Positions 23,838 through 31,939 of a DNA stretch of 40,195 bases are shown here, in pieces. The DNA comes from Alphaproteobacteria bacterium (GTDB lineage: Bacteria; Pseudomonadota; Alphaproteobacteria; Sphingomonadales; Sphingomonadaceae). Under the pieces are notes generated by a model. It was given only the letters and a program-made list of their open reading frames with translations. It had not been told where the DNA came from and searched no databases. Positions within the stretch are counted from its first letter, which is position 1, and each line of letters begins with the position of its first letter. The DNA lies in contig JAUHYZ010000020.1 of assembly GCA_030426245.1 (NCBI GenBank), positions 1 to 40,195 on the forward strand, read 5' to 3'. The position numbers and the translations under genes are program-made.

Positions 23838-24725
23838 ATGACGCCAACCATCTTGACCTGCTCGGTCGTTGGGGCAAGGCCCCTCCGCAAGGATAACACT
23901 GCCATTCCATACACCCCGGCGGAGATCGCCCAGCAAACGATCGAAGCTGCAAGGGCCGGTGCCTCGATCGCCCATATCCATGTCCGCGATCCGGAATCCG
24001 GAGCGGCAAGCATGGAACTCAAACATTATCGGGAGGTCGTCGAACGGATCAGAGAATCCGAAGTCGATATCATCATCAATTTGACAACCGGCCCCGGTGC
24101 GCGGTTTCAGCCGCTTGCCGAAAGCCCGCGCGAAGCCGGACCGCTTACCAACATCACCTCTCCGGAGCGCAGATGCGAACATGTCTGCGAACTGAAGCCG
24201 GAAATCTGTTCTCTCGATCTCGATACGATCCTGGGCGGAACCGGCAAGACGGCTACGATCAATCTAGTCGATCACATCGCACGCATCGCGGAGCTGGTGC
24301 AGGCGGAAGGGGTGAAGCCCGAACTGGAAGTGTTCACACCCGGGGACATCGTGCTCGCGCACGATCTGATCAATGACGGCGTGCTGAAAGGGCCGCAGCT
24401 CTTTCAGATGGTGCTGGGTGTCAAATATGGTGCGCCGGCGACCACCCAAATGATGCAGGCCATGCAGGCCATGCTGCCGGGAGAATCTCAGTGGGCCGCC
24501 TTCGGCATTGGCCGCCTGGCCTATCCAATGATGGCCCAGTCCGTTCTGCTTGGCGGCCATGCCCGCGTTGGCTTCGAGGACAACATTTATATGAAGCGTG
24601 GCGTACTCGCAGCAGGCAATGGTGCGTTGATCGAAAAAGCCGTGAGACTGATCGATGATCTTGGTGGGGCTGTGGCAACGCCGGTTGAGGCCCGCAAAAT
24701 TCTTGGACTGAAAAGTAAGAGCTAG
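23838..24725 (+). CDS. BKACE family beta-keto acid cleavage enzyme
   Basis: A 295-residue protein of the BKACE/DUF849 family, whose founder Kce cleaves 3-keto-5-aminohexanoate with acetyl-CoA to give acetoacetate and a CoA ester. The zinc motif A-H-I-H-V-R-D gives H46 and H48; a Glu in V-G-F-E-D-N near residue 250 and the N-L-T-T-G-P-G turn are also family marks. The ATG at 23838 follows GGAGAGGAG at a suitable distance. Family members differ in the side chain of the beta-keto acid. Here it could take a beta-keto acid released by the FAH-family hydrolases, feeding central metabolism. The nearest regulon operator is F, far upstream; the link to the regulon is therefore weaker than for the other genes. 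Confidence 0.87.
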   Translation: MTPTILTCSVVGARPLRKDNTAIPYTPAEIAQQTIEAARAGASIAHIHVRDPESGAASMELKHYREVVERIRESEVDIIINLTTGPGARFQPLAESPREAGPLTNITSPERRCEHVCELKPEICSLDLDTILGGTGKTATINLVDHIARIAELVQAEGVKPELEVFTPGDIVLAHDLINDGVLKGPQLFQMVLGVKYGAPATTQMMQAMQAMLPGESQWAAFGIGRLAYPMMAQSVLLGGHARVGFEDNIYMKRGVLAAGNGALIEKAVRLIDDLGGAVATPVEARKILGLKSKS

Positions 24726-24989
24726 AACCTGTAGGATCGATGCTGTCAGTCTAACTGTAACTCGTCTCTACCTGCAGAATTTTCCGGTCTAACCAAAGGG
24801 CTATGAAGTCAATTCAGCAATCTGCAGCACCTTCAGCATTCAGCGTGGCCACACTTGCCGAAAGACAATGCGAGAGTTCTGATCGTCAGCATTGGCCGAG
24901 TGGCAAGCCGTTTCCCTCGTACATGGATGAAATGTCGGGACCGCACCTCTGAGAGCCTTCGGGGAGTCAACCTGACCATCCTATTTCAG

Positions 24990-26021
24990 TCAGGCTTGTT
25001 CATCTTTCGCCATCTTCTCGACCTTGCGATTAAAGATCGTGATCCCGCGGTCGTGCGCCGTTGGCATGATGGGGCGGTCCGGCGCTCTCGCGATGTTCCG
25101 GTGTTGCGCTTCGATCATGGCCTTGTCTTCGGCGAAAGCGCGTCCGGCAATCTCCATATGCATGTCGCGTGTCGCAGCATCCCCATGCCTTTTGTGAGGC
25201 CCCCAGGAGAAGAAATAGCGCGCAGTGTCTTTCTCCATCGGTGTGACAGCCTGGCTCGTGAAGGTCACACCGCTGACCGCCTCATCATAATCAGGAACCC
25301 CATAGTCCAGCCGCGCAGCTGTGCCGAGCGGAAACACTCCGCCAGTCATCAAAAGAACCCCAGGGAGAAGGAAGTCGTACGTCATGTAGCTGTCCATCGG
25401 CTCATCGCTTTTGCGTGAAGCAGATCCCGTGGAGTTTTCAGTCCAGCGCGAATAGCGGATGCCGCGGTCGAGCGTTTCGATCTTGCCCTGCGTTTCGGCA
25501 AATTGCGGACCCGAACCGAAGCTCTGGGCATGGACAAAGGTCAAATGGCTGAAATCAAGCAAATTGTCGTTGATCAGCCGAGCCTCTGCCTCGTAATCGA
25601 GCTGGCCGTGGCCCAGAATGAAGTCGGGATGATCGAGGCCCACGGCGGGCGGAATAAGGTCTGCGTCCGCCGCATCGGCGTCACCCATCCAGACCCAGAT
25701 CCAGCTGTGACGTTCGATGACCGCATATGGCCGCGTTTTCGCGCCACGCGGAACGCTGTCCTGCCCAGGAATCTCGACCACAGTGCCGTCGTTGCCGAAC
25801 AGCAGGCCGTGATACATGCAGCGGAGCCGGTCGCCTTCGCAGCGCCCGAGGGAAAGCGGCGCATGCCTGTGGACGCAGCGATCTTCCAAGGCGTGAATTG
25901 CGCCCGATGCCGTTCGCCAAAGGACGATCGGCTGCCCTAGGATCGTCATGGCAAATGGTTTCTCGATGGCGAGGTCGTGACTCCAACAGGCAACATACCA
26001 GGCATTATAGACATAGGTCAC
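24990..26021 (-). CDS. Rieske aromatic oxygenase, VanA-like
   Basis: A 343-residue oxygenase subunit. I prefer the GTG at 26021 (MTYVYNAWYVACW), because the aligned N-terminus of vanillate O-demethylase-type enzymes begins here and GGAGAGGAG lies upstream; ATGs at 26114 and 26132 would add an atypical tail. The Rieske centre is C49-x-H51...C68-x2-H71. The mononuclear iron motif is N-L-L-D-F-S-H-L-T-F-V-H, near residue 160. The enzyme should hydroxylate or O-demethylate a methoxylated aromatic acid. No ferredoxin or reductase gene is present in the window, so electrons must come from elsewhere. It is divergent from the aldehyde dehydrogenase operon across a 272-base region with a nested inverted repeat. 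Confidence 0.87.
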   Translation of the reverse strand: MTYVYNAWYVACWSHDLAIEKPFAMTILGQPIVLWRTASGAIHALEDRCVHRHAPLSLGRCEGDRLRCMYHGLLFGNDGTVVEIPGQDSVPRGAKTRPYAVIERHSWIWVWMGDADAADADLIPPAVGLDHPDFILGHGQLDYEAEARLINDNLLDFSHLTFVHAQSFGSGPQFAETQGKIETLDRGIRYSRWTENSTGSASRKSDEPMDSYMTYDFLLPGVLLMTGGVFPLGTAARLDYGVPDYDEAVSGVTFTSQAVTPMEKDTARYFFSWGPHKRHGDAATRDMHMEIAGRAFAEDKAMIEAQHRNIARAPDRPIMPTAHDRGITIFNRKVEKMAKDEQA

Positions 26022-26172
26022 AGTCTTCCGCTCCTCTCCGTGCGCCGAATTCCTTAACCAACCATCTGGCGCCATTCGTGCAGGATACACATTCGACCAA
26101 AAAGGAGAGTTCATGGTGCTAATGTTGCCCATGAAGCCTATTGATGTGCAACTTGTTAGGCGTCCGATGGGC

Positions 26173-26216
26173 CGAAATCCCGGGCGAATCCGCTCCCCGA
26201 TTCAACCGGGATTTCG
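26173..26216. promoter_or_regulatory. Nested inverted repeat in divergent promoter region
   Basis: An outer 11-bp perfect inverted repeat (CGAAATCCCGG / CCGGGATTTCG, 26173-26183 and 26206-26216) encloses an inner pair GAATC-N8-GATTC (26186-26203). It lies between the Rieske gene and the aldehyde dehydrogenase operon, which are divergent, so termination is not needed here and an operator is the simpler reading. It is not a copy of the WATTCY-N8-RGAATW site. Confidence 0.5.
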
Positions 26217-26293
26217 TTGACATATCAATCATTCTAACTAATCTGCCCGGACTCGATGTGAAGCATCGCGCGTCGATTGCGGGAGAGAAATAA

Positions 26294-27748
26294 GTGCAGC
26301 AGGCCCAACGCCAGATTGCGGTGCGCAACCCCAGGACGGGGGCTGTCGATTTCGAGCTCCAGGTCAGCTCCCGCGCCGAAATTGCCGACAAAGCCGCTCG
26401 CCTGCGCCAGAATCAGGCCGCCTGGGCGACTCGCCCGCTGGAGGAGCGCATCGGCGTAATGCAGCGCTGGCTGGGTGAGGTGGCGCGGCACAAGGACGCA
26501 ATTGCCGCGGCGGATGCCGAGGATACTGGGGGATGCCACACCTCCTATCTCCAGGGCTTCATCACGATGGGCAATATCGGCGGCTGGATCGAAGATGCAA
26601 AGGCAGCACTGGATGCCGCCGGTTTTCACGGACCTTCCAAATCGATGCCGGAAGTGGAAGTCCGCTCGCAACTGGTTCCGTATCCGCTCGTCGGCGTAAT
26701 CAGCCCCTGGAACGCACCGATGATGCTGGCGCTGCTCGATGCGGTTCCTGCCCTGTTTGCGGGGTCCGCGGTGCTGCTCAAACCGTCAGAGGTCACGCCG
26801 CGCTTTATCGAGCCGCTATTTGAAACGGTGCGCGCCGTGCCCGAACTTGCGGGCGTGTTCGATTACGTGATGGGCGACGGCGAGGCAGGCAAGGCACTCA
26901 TCGACGAGGTGGATCTCCTATGCTTCACAGGTAGCGTTCCTACCGGCAGGAAAATCGCCGTCCGTTGCGCAGAACGCCTGATCCCCTGCTTCCTGGAACT
27001 GGGCGGCAAGGATCCGGCAATCGTTACAGCTAGCGCCGATCTCGATCGGTCGACAACTGCGGTACTGCGCGGAGCGGTTCACGCAAACGGCATGGTGTGT
27101 TTCTCGACCGAGAGAATCTATGTCCATCGCCCCATCCACGACGATTTTGTCGAGCTGCTGCTGCAGAAGGCGGCAAAGGTCCGGCTGAACAGCGACGATC
27201 CGCGCGCCGGGCACCTCCATCCCTTCACATTCGCGCCGCAAGCCAGGATCGTCGCGGATCAGCTGGCCGAAGCGGTGGATAAGGGGGCGACGATCCGGTC
27301 CGGCGGCAAGGTGGAGGAGATAAATGGCGGCCTCTACATGCGGCCCACCGTAGTGACCGGCGTCACCCATAATATGCAAATCATGCGCGATGAGACTTTC
27401 GGCCCGATCATGCCGATAATGCCCTTCGACGATGTCGAAGAGGCGATAGCCCTTGCCAACGATACGATTTTCGGCCTGACGGCATCGGTCATCGCAGGCG
27501 ATGAGGAAGAGGCGCTGTCGATCGCCCAGCATGTCAATGCGGGCGCAGTGTTCATGCAGGATACCTTCCTCACATTCGGCAAGAACCGCACGATCGGCAC
27601 GGACAGCTTCGGCGAATCCGGTCTGGGCGGTTCGCGCACCGGGCCGGAATCGATCCTGCGCTTCGTGCGCCGCAAGGCGCTGATGACGCAGCGCGGCAAG
27701 GTCGCCGACATCATGGATGACCATCATTTGGAAAAGGAGCGGGGCTGA
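26294..27748 (+). CDS. Aldehyde dehydrogenase, aromatic-aldehyde type
   Basis: A 484-residue NAD(P)-dependent aldehyde dehydrogenase starting with GTG at 26294 (GGGAGAG 7 bases upstream). Catalytic residues are Asn140 (S-P-W-N), Glu235 (L-E-L-G-G-K-D-P) and Cys269 in the context M-V-C-F-S-T-E-R-I. The C-x-S-T-E-R stretch resembles the vanillin/benzaldehyde/salicylaldehyde dehydrogenase group. As first gene of an operon ending in a lignostilbene-dioxygenase-like enzyme, it would oxidise the aromatic aldehydes produced by stilbene cleavage to acids such as vanillate. The SnoaL-like gene starts 1 base after its stop. Substrate assignment is inferred. Confidence 0.87.
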   Translation: MQQAQRQIAVRNPRTGAVDFELQVSSRAEIADKAARLRQNQAAWATRPLEERIGVMQRWLGEVARHKDAIAAADAEDTGGCHTSYLQGFITMGNIGGWIEDAKAALDAAGFHGPSKSMPEVEVRSQLVPYPLVGVISPWNAPMMLALLDAVPALFAGSAVLLKPSEVTPRFIEPLFETVRAVPELAGVFDYVMGDGEAGKALIDEVDLLCFTGSVPTGRKIAVRCAERLIPCFLELGGKDPAIVTASADLDRSTTAVLRGAVHANGMVCFSTERIYVHRPIHDDFVELLLQKAAKVRLNSDDPRAGHLHPFTFAPQARIVADQLAEAVDKGATIRSGGKVEEINGGLYMRPTVVTGVTHNMQIMRDETFGPIMPIMPFDDVEEAIALANDTIFGLTASVIAGDEEEALSIAQHVNAGAVFMQDTFLTFGKNRTIGTDSFGESGLGGSRTGPESILRFVRRKALMTQRGKVADIMDDHHLEKERG

Positions 27749-27749
27749 T

Positions 27750-28268
27750 ATGCCGAACTGGAGATTGAGCGCGGAAGACAGGCTGGAAATCCAGGAACTC
27801 TATGCCCGCTATGCCTGGGGCATCGACCTTGCCGATATCGACATGGCCCTGTCCGCCTTCACCAAGGACGCGTCTTTCGATCACCTATGGCAGGGAAAAG
27901 TTGAAGGGCATGCTGCGATCACGGATAACCTCAGGAGCCTGTGGTACGATCGTCAGCACTGGTGGATCGGGCGCCAGCACATGATGAACACCTTCGTCAT
28001 GCAGGAGCGGGAGCAAGAGGGCGAAGCGGATGTGCGCTGCTTCTTCCAGATTCTGCAGCACAATGTCGAATACCGGACCAATTTCGTATTCGGCGTAGGC
28101 ACGCGGCACGATCATGTCACCCGCAAGGAAGGCAGCTGGAAGTTCCAGAGCCTCTCTGTCAATGCGTGGACCCAGCTGGACGACATTCCGTGGAAGGGCG
28201 ACATCACCCTGCCCCGCCCGCCCAAGGCCCCCAATTCCAACCCCGACAAGGCTGGCGCAAGATCGTGA
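27750..28268 (+). CDS. SnoaL-like (NTF2-fold) protein, possible biaryl lyase
   Basis: A 172-residue protein whose first 40 residues (LSAEDRLEIQELYARYAWGI, D-L-A-D-I-D-M-A-L) are the standard opening of the SnoaL-like NTF2 fold, a cone-shaped single-domain protein that often forms cofactor-free lyases and isomerases. The ATG at 27750 lies 1 base after the dehydrogenase stop, with GGAGCGGGG upstream; the stop overlaps the next gene (GTGA at 28265). In Novosphingobium the SnoaL-like protein LdpA converts a diarylpropane lignin dimer to lignostilbene with loss of formaldehyde, and is used together with a lignostilbene dioxygenase. The same pairing here makes a related lyase function attractive, but homology to LdpA specifically is not established. 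Confidence 0.78.
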   Translation: MPNWRLSAEDRLEIQELYARYAWGIDLADIDMALSAFTKDASFDHLWQGKVEGHAAITDNLRSLWYDRQHWWIGRQHMMNTFVMQEREQEGEADVRCFFQILQHNVEYRTNFVFGVGTRHDHVTRKEGSWKFQSLSVNAWTQLDDIPWKGDITLPRPPKAPNSNPDKAGARS

Positions 28269-29374
28269 TCGAGGTAACGGCAGCCGTCAGCCGTCCGGGC
28301 AACGCCGAGCCGCAGCTGGAGAAACTCCGCCTGGAAACGCCGCGTCCCGGCGAGATGCGTGTGCGGATTGTCGCCTGCGGCATTTGCCATACCGACCTGC
28401 ACGAGCATCCCGGGCGCATGGCGCCGCAGCCCATCGTTCTGGGGCATGAAGGCGCCGGTGTTGTCGAAGAAGTAGGCGAAGCGGTTCGAGGTTTCGCAGT
28501 GGGCGATCACGTGATCCTGAGCGGATCGTCCTGCGGCGAATGCCCCAGCTGCCGGGAGAACCGCCCGACCTATTGCGATCTTGCAATGCCGCATTGTTTC
28601 GGCGGCAAGCGGCTCGATGGCTCCACCGCTCTCAGCGAAGGCGATGAAAAGGTCCATTCGCACTTCTTCGGACAGTCCAGCTTTTCCACTCAGGCGATCG
28701 TGCCGGAAAGAACGGCCGTGAAAGTCCCGGCGCACTTGCCGCTCGAGAAGCTCGGCCCCCTCGGCTGCGGCGTCGTAACCGGCTCCGGGGCGGTGATCGA
28801 AGCGCTCAAGGTCGGCTATGGCGACACGATCGCGATTTTCGGCACGGGCGGCGTCGGGCTGAGCGCCGTGATGGCTGCGCGACTGGTGGGCGCGCGGCGC
28901 ATCGTCGCGGTGGACCTGCTGCCGGACAGGCTTGAGTTGGCCCGCGAGCTGGGAGCGACGGACACCGTCCTCGCCAGTGACGACAACCTTGTCGAGCAAT
29001 TGCGCGGCATCACCGGACGCGGGCTGGATTACACGCTCAACACCACCAACGTTCCTTCGGTCCATTCCGTGGCTCTGGACAGCCTCGCCATGAACGGCAC
29101 GGCCGCCTTCGTCGCCGCCCCGCGCGGGGAATGGAGCCCGCAAATGTTCGCGATGCTGGCCGGGGGCAGGATGCTGCGCGGCGTGCTGGGCGGGGACGCC
29201 GATCCGCGCCTGTTTCTGCCCAAGCTGATCGACTATTGGGAACAGGGCCGCTTTCCGTTCGACCGGCTGCTGCGGTTCTACGATTTCGCGGATATCGGGC
29301 AGGCGTTTAGCGATCTTGCCAGCGGCAAGGTGATCAAGCCGGTCCTTCGAATGGAGCGCGATCATGCTGCCTGA
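28265..29374 (+). CDS. Zinc-dependent alcohol dehydrogenase (MDR, aryl-alcohol type)
   Basis: A 369-residue medium-chain dehydrogenase. It starts at GTG 28265, overlapping the previous stop by 4 bases (GTGA). Catalytic zinc ligands: Cys41 (G-I-C-H-T-D) and His61-Glu62 (G-H-E-G-A-G); a third, Cys of L-G-C-G-V, comes later. The structural zinc site has the four-Cys pattern C90-G-E-C93-P-S-C96...C104. The nucleotide site is G-T-G-G-V-G. The closest known types are aryl-alcohol/class III-like dehydrogenases. It would oxidise a benzylic or gamma alcohol of a lignin dimer, or, as a glutathione- or formaldehyde-dehydrogenase relative, handle released formaldehyde. The hydrolase gene overlaps its end by 11 bases. 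Confidence 0.88.
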   Translation: MIEVTAAVSRPGNAEPQLEKLRLETPRPGEMRVRIVACGICHTDLHEHPGRMAPQPIVLGHEGAGVVEEVGEAVRGFAVGDHVILSGSSCGECPSCRENRPTYCDLAMPHCFGGKRLDGSTALSEGDEKVHSHFFGQSSFSTQAIVPERTAVKVPAHLPLEKLGPLGCGVVTGSGAVIEALKVGYGDTIAIFGTGGVGLSAVMAARLVGARRIVAVDLLPDRLELARELGATDTVLASDDNLVEQLRGITGRGLDYTLNTTNVPSVHSVALDSLAMNGTAAFVAAPRGEWSPQMFAMLAGGRMLRGVLGGDADPRLFLPKLIDYWEQGRFPFDRLLRFYDFADIGQAFSDLASGKVIKPVLRMERDHAA

Positions 29375-30236
29375 CGACATACGCAAAACCATTGCCGGGC
29401 TCGGCATGAACCTGACGCCCGACATGATGGCGGCGACGCAGAAGCTTGTCGCGAGCCATCACGCCCAGCCCCCCGCCGATCATCGCATATCGCGCGACTT
29501 GCAATACGGGCCTCATGACCGCCACCGCGCGGACATCTTCGCCTCGCCAGGCACAGACGGCGCGCCGGTACTCGTCTACGTCCATGGCGGCGGCTTCGTG
29601 ATGGGCGACAAGCGCAGCGAGGGCACGCCGTTCTACGACAATGTCGGACATTTCGCTGCAGCCAGCGGCATGGTGGGCGTAACGATGACCTATCGCCTGG
29701 CTCCAGCCGATCCGTGGCCAGCGGGGGCAGAGGATCTCGCAATGATAGTCGCATGGCTACAAGACAATATCGCCGCGTATGGCGGCGACCCTGACAAAAT
29801 ATTCCTGATGGGACAGTCGGCAGGCGCAGTGCATGTCGCCAGCTATCTAGCGCATCGACGGTTCCACGGCGGAGGTGGACCGGGCATTGCCGGAGCGCTT
29901 ATGCTTTCGTGCATCTACGATGTCGAAAAGGCCGATGCCAACCAGTTCCACCGCGCCTATTACGGCGAAGACCGCACACAATATCGCGAAGCCTCGACCA
30001 CGGAAGGGCTCATCGCGACCGATGTCCCCTTTTTCGCGACAGTTTCGGAATTCGACATTCCCGATTTCCAGAAGCAGGCGGCCGACTTCGTCGCCAATTA
30101 CTGCTCGGCGCGCGGCACCTATCCGCGCATGCATTATCTGTCCGGACACAACCATTTGTCGCCGGCACTGACGCTAGGCTCGGATATCGACACGCTCGGT
30201 CGGCAATTGCGCGCCTTTGTAACTGCATTTTGCTGA
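29364..30236 (+). CDS. Alpha/beta-hydrolase, HSL-type carboxylesterase
   Basis: A 290-residue cytoplasmic hydrolase of the hormone-sensitive-lipase group. The oxyanion motif H-G-G-G-F is at 74-78, the nucleophile elbow G-Q-S-A-G has Ser152, an acid is likely in S-E-F-D (about 225-230), and the His is in G-H-N-H (about 262-266). No signal peptide is visible. It overlaps the alcohol dehydrogenase gene by 11 bases and precedes the carotenoid oxygenase gene by 32 bases, so it is in the operon. It may remove an ester (for example acetyl or feruloyl) from a lignin-derived aromatic; the substrate is not identifiable from sequence. Confidence 0.87.
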   Translation: MLPDDIRKTIAGLGMNLTPDMMAATQKLVASHHAQPPADHRISRDLQYGPHDRHRADIFASPGTDGAPVLVYVHGGGFVMGDKRSEGTPFYDNVGHFAAASGMVGVTMTYRLAPADPWPAGAEDLAMIVAWLQDNIAAYGGDPDKIFLMGQSAGAVHVASYLAHRRFHGGGGPGIAGALMLSCIYDVEKADANQFHRAYYGEDRTQYREASTTEGLIATDVPFFATVSEFDIPDFQKQAADFVANYCSARGTYPRMHYLSGHNHLSPALTLGSDIDTLGRQLRAFVTAFC

Positions 30237-30268
30237 AGACAGCCGGGCTTGACCGGCGAGGAGAGAAC

Positions 30269-31726
30269 ATGGCTGAACCTATCCAGTTTCCCGATATCGA
30301 ACTCTATCGCGGCTGGGGCGAACCCATGCGCACGGAATGCACGATCCATGGACTCGAGCTGCTGGAAGGGGCGATACCCGAAGGGCTTGAAGGGACGCTC
30401 TATAAGGTAGGCGCGGATCGCCAGTATCCCTCCGGCCGCGACGACGACATCTTCATAGATGGCGAAGGCATGATCCACATGTTCCGCTTCGAAGACGGTC
30501 AGGTCGATTACGTCAATCGCTGGGTCCGCACGACGCGATACGAGATGCAGCGCGAAGCGAAACGCAAGCTCTTCGGAAGGTACCGCAATCGTTACACCAA
30601 CGATCCCGAAGTCGATAATTCGGTATCGATGGGCACCGCCAACACCACTGCGATGTTTCACGCGGGGCACCTTTATGCCCTGAAGGAAGACGATCTGCCT
30701 TACGAGATAGATCCGGACACGCTCGAGACTATCAGGCGCACGGATATGAACGGGCAGATCGGTTCGGCCTGCTTCACCGCGCATCCGAAAGTCGATCCGG
30801 TCACGGACGAATTGCTGGGCTTTTCGTATCAGGCGCGGGGCGATGGAACGAAGGACATCGTCTTCTACGTGTTCGACGCCGGTGGGCGGAAGATCAACGA
30901 GGTCGAATTCGAAATGCCCTATGCCGGCATGGTCCACGACTTCGCGGTAACGGACGAATGGGCCGTCTTCCCCTTCTTCCCGATGATGACAGACATGGAA
31001 AAGGTGAAGGCGGGCGGCGCCTATTTCGAATATCATCCCGACAAGCCGACCCATGTCGCCCTGGTTCCGCGCTATGGAAAGGCGGAGGATATCCGCTGGT
31101 TCGAGGGGCCTAACGCCACGGCCGGCCACATGATGAACGCGGTCCGCGTGGGCAACAAGGTCATGCTGGACGTGTGTTATTATGAAGGCAATTGCTTCGA
31201 ATTCTTCCCCACTCCTTCGGGTGACGTGGCGCCAATGGTCCCGCCATTCCTGACGCGGCTCACCTTCGATCTCGGCCGCAATGCAAAAGAATACGAGGTA
31301 GAGCGCCTGTTGAATGTGCCCGTCGAGATGCCGCGCACCGATGACCGATACCAGGGCCGTCCATACCGGCACGGATACTGTATCGCGCGCTCTCCGGACG
31401 GTTCGAGCGGAACCGGCCATGTCAACATGGAGACGGGCGAGATCTCCATCTGGCGGCCTGGAGAAGGGGATATGGTACAGGAATGCCAGTTCGTCCCCCG
31501 CTCCGCCTCCTCGCCCGAAGGCGACGGGTGGCTGTTGATCCCCGTTAATCGCGTGTCCCGCAACCGCAGCGACCTCGCGATCCTCGATGCGCAGAATGTG
31601 GCAGCAGGGCCCGTCGCACTGCTCAAATTGCCGTTCAAGGTTCGCGCGACTTTCCACGGCACCTGGGTACCGAAGCACGCGCGGGAAACGGGCCGGTACG
31701 AATACGGCCTCGCAGGCGCTGCTTAA
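30269..31726 (+). CDS. Carotenoid oxygenase family, lignostilbene dioxygenase-like
   Basis: A 485-residue seven-bladed beta-propeller oxygenase starting at ATG 30269 behind GGCGAGGAGAG. The four iron-binding histidines are visible: H172 (T-A-H-P-K), H223 (V-H-D-F-A-V), H287 (A-G-H-M-M-N) and H463 (F-H-G-T-W). Their spacing fits Sphingomonas lignostilbene dioxygenases (His at about 167, 218, 282, 472). Y105 (L-F-G-R-Y-R-N) and K139 (A-L-K-E-D) sit where those enzymes carry the Tyr and Lys that bind the 4-hydroxyl of the stilbene, again by comparison from memory. It should split a 4-hydroxystilbene into two aromatic aldehydes. Last gene of the five-gene operon; the aldehyde dehydrogenase at its head would process the products. 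Confidence 0.88.
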   Translation: MAEPIQFPDIELYRGWGEPMRTECTIHGLELLEGAIPEGLEGTLYKVGADRQYPSGRDDDIFIDGEGMIHMFRFEDGQVDYVNRWVRTTRYEMQREAKRKLFGRYRNRYTNDPEVDNSVSMGTANTTAMFHAGHLYALKEDDLPYEIDPDTLETIRRTDMNGQIGSACFTAHPKVDPVTDELLGFSYQARGDGTKDIVFYVFDAGGRKINEVEFEMPYAGMVHDFAVTDEWAVFPFFPMMTDMEKVKAGGAYFEYHPDKPTHVALVPRYGKAEDIRWFEGPNATAGHMMNAVRVGNKVMLDVCYYEGNCFEFFPTPSGDVAPMVPPFLTRLTFDLGRNAKEYEVERLLNVPVEMPRTDDRYQGRPYRHGYCIARSPDGSSGTGHVNMETGEISIWRPGEGDMVQECQFVPRSASSPEGDGWLLIPVNRVSRNRSDLAILDAQNVAAGPVALLKLPFKVRATFHGTWVPKHARETGRYEYGLAGAA

Positions 31727-31880
31727 TCCTTCAAGGCGGGGTGCGCCCAGTCGTCCCCGCCCATCCCCTCATTCCGCCAAGCACGTGCACGCGCGGTAAG
31801 GAGCCGGGCGTCCATCCGCGCCAATTGCAGGCCGCGGGCGTTCGGACGCCCTTGCCGATCCGGCACGCTTCCTTTCCCGC

Positions 31881-31914
31881 AAAAAACGGGGCCGGGATGA
31901 ATATCCCGGCCCCG
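31881..31914 (-). terminator. Rho-independent terminator of the receptor gene
   Basis: A 12-bp perfect stem (CGGGGCCGGGAT / ATCCCGGCCCCG on the plus strand, 31887-31898 and 31903-31914) with a 4-base loop. On the minus strand it is followed by six T (31886-31881). It lies 25 bases after the stop of the minus-strand receptor gene and is the cleanest intrinsic terminator in the window; it can also end plus-strand transcripts from the carotenoid oxygenase operon. The rest of the gap 31727-31939 shows nothing. Confidence 0.92.
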
Positions 31915-31939
31915 CTGCAATAGTCCGAATTATCGCAGA

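Noticed and set aside
24754..24800. Possible eighth regulon operator after the BKACE gene
   Set aside because: Only one half-site (CTGCAGAATT) is present; the partner arm at the 8-base spacing does not match WATTCY, and the location is between convergent gene ends.
26186..26203. GAATC-N8-GATTC as a variant of the regulon operator
   Set aside because: The 8-base spacing is the same, but the half-site bases differ from ATTCY/RGAAT, and it is nested in a larger repeat of its own.
30134..31678. A 514-codon minus-strand open frame opposite the carotenoid oxygenase gene
   Set aside because: The plus strand carries all four iron-binding His motifs and sits in an operon; the minus frame is a shadow.
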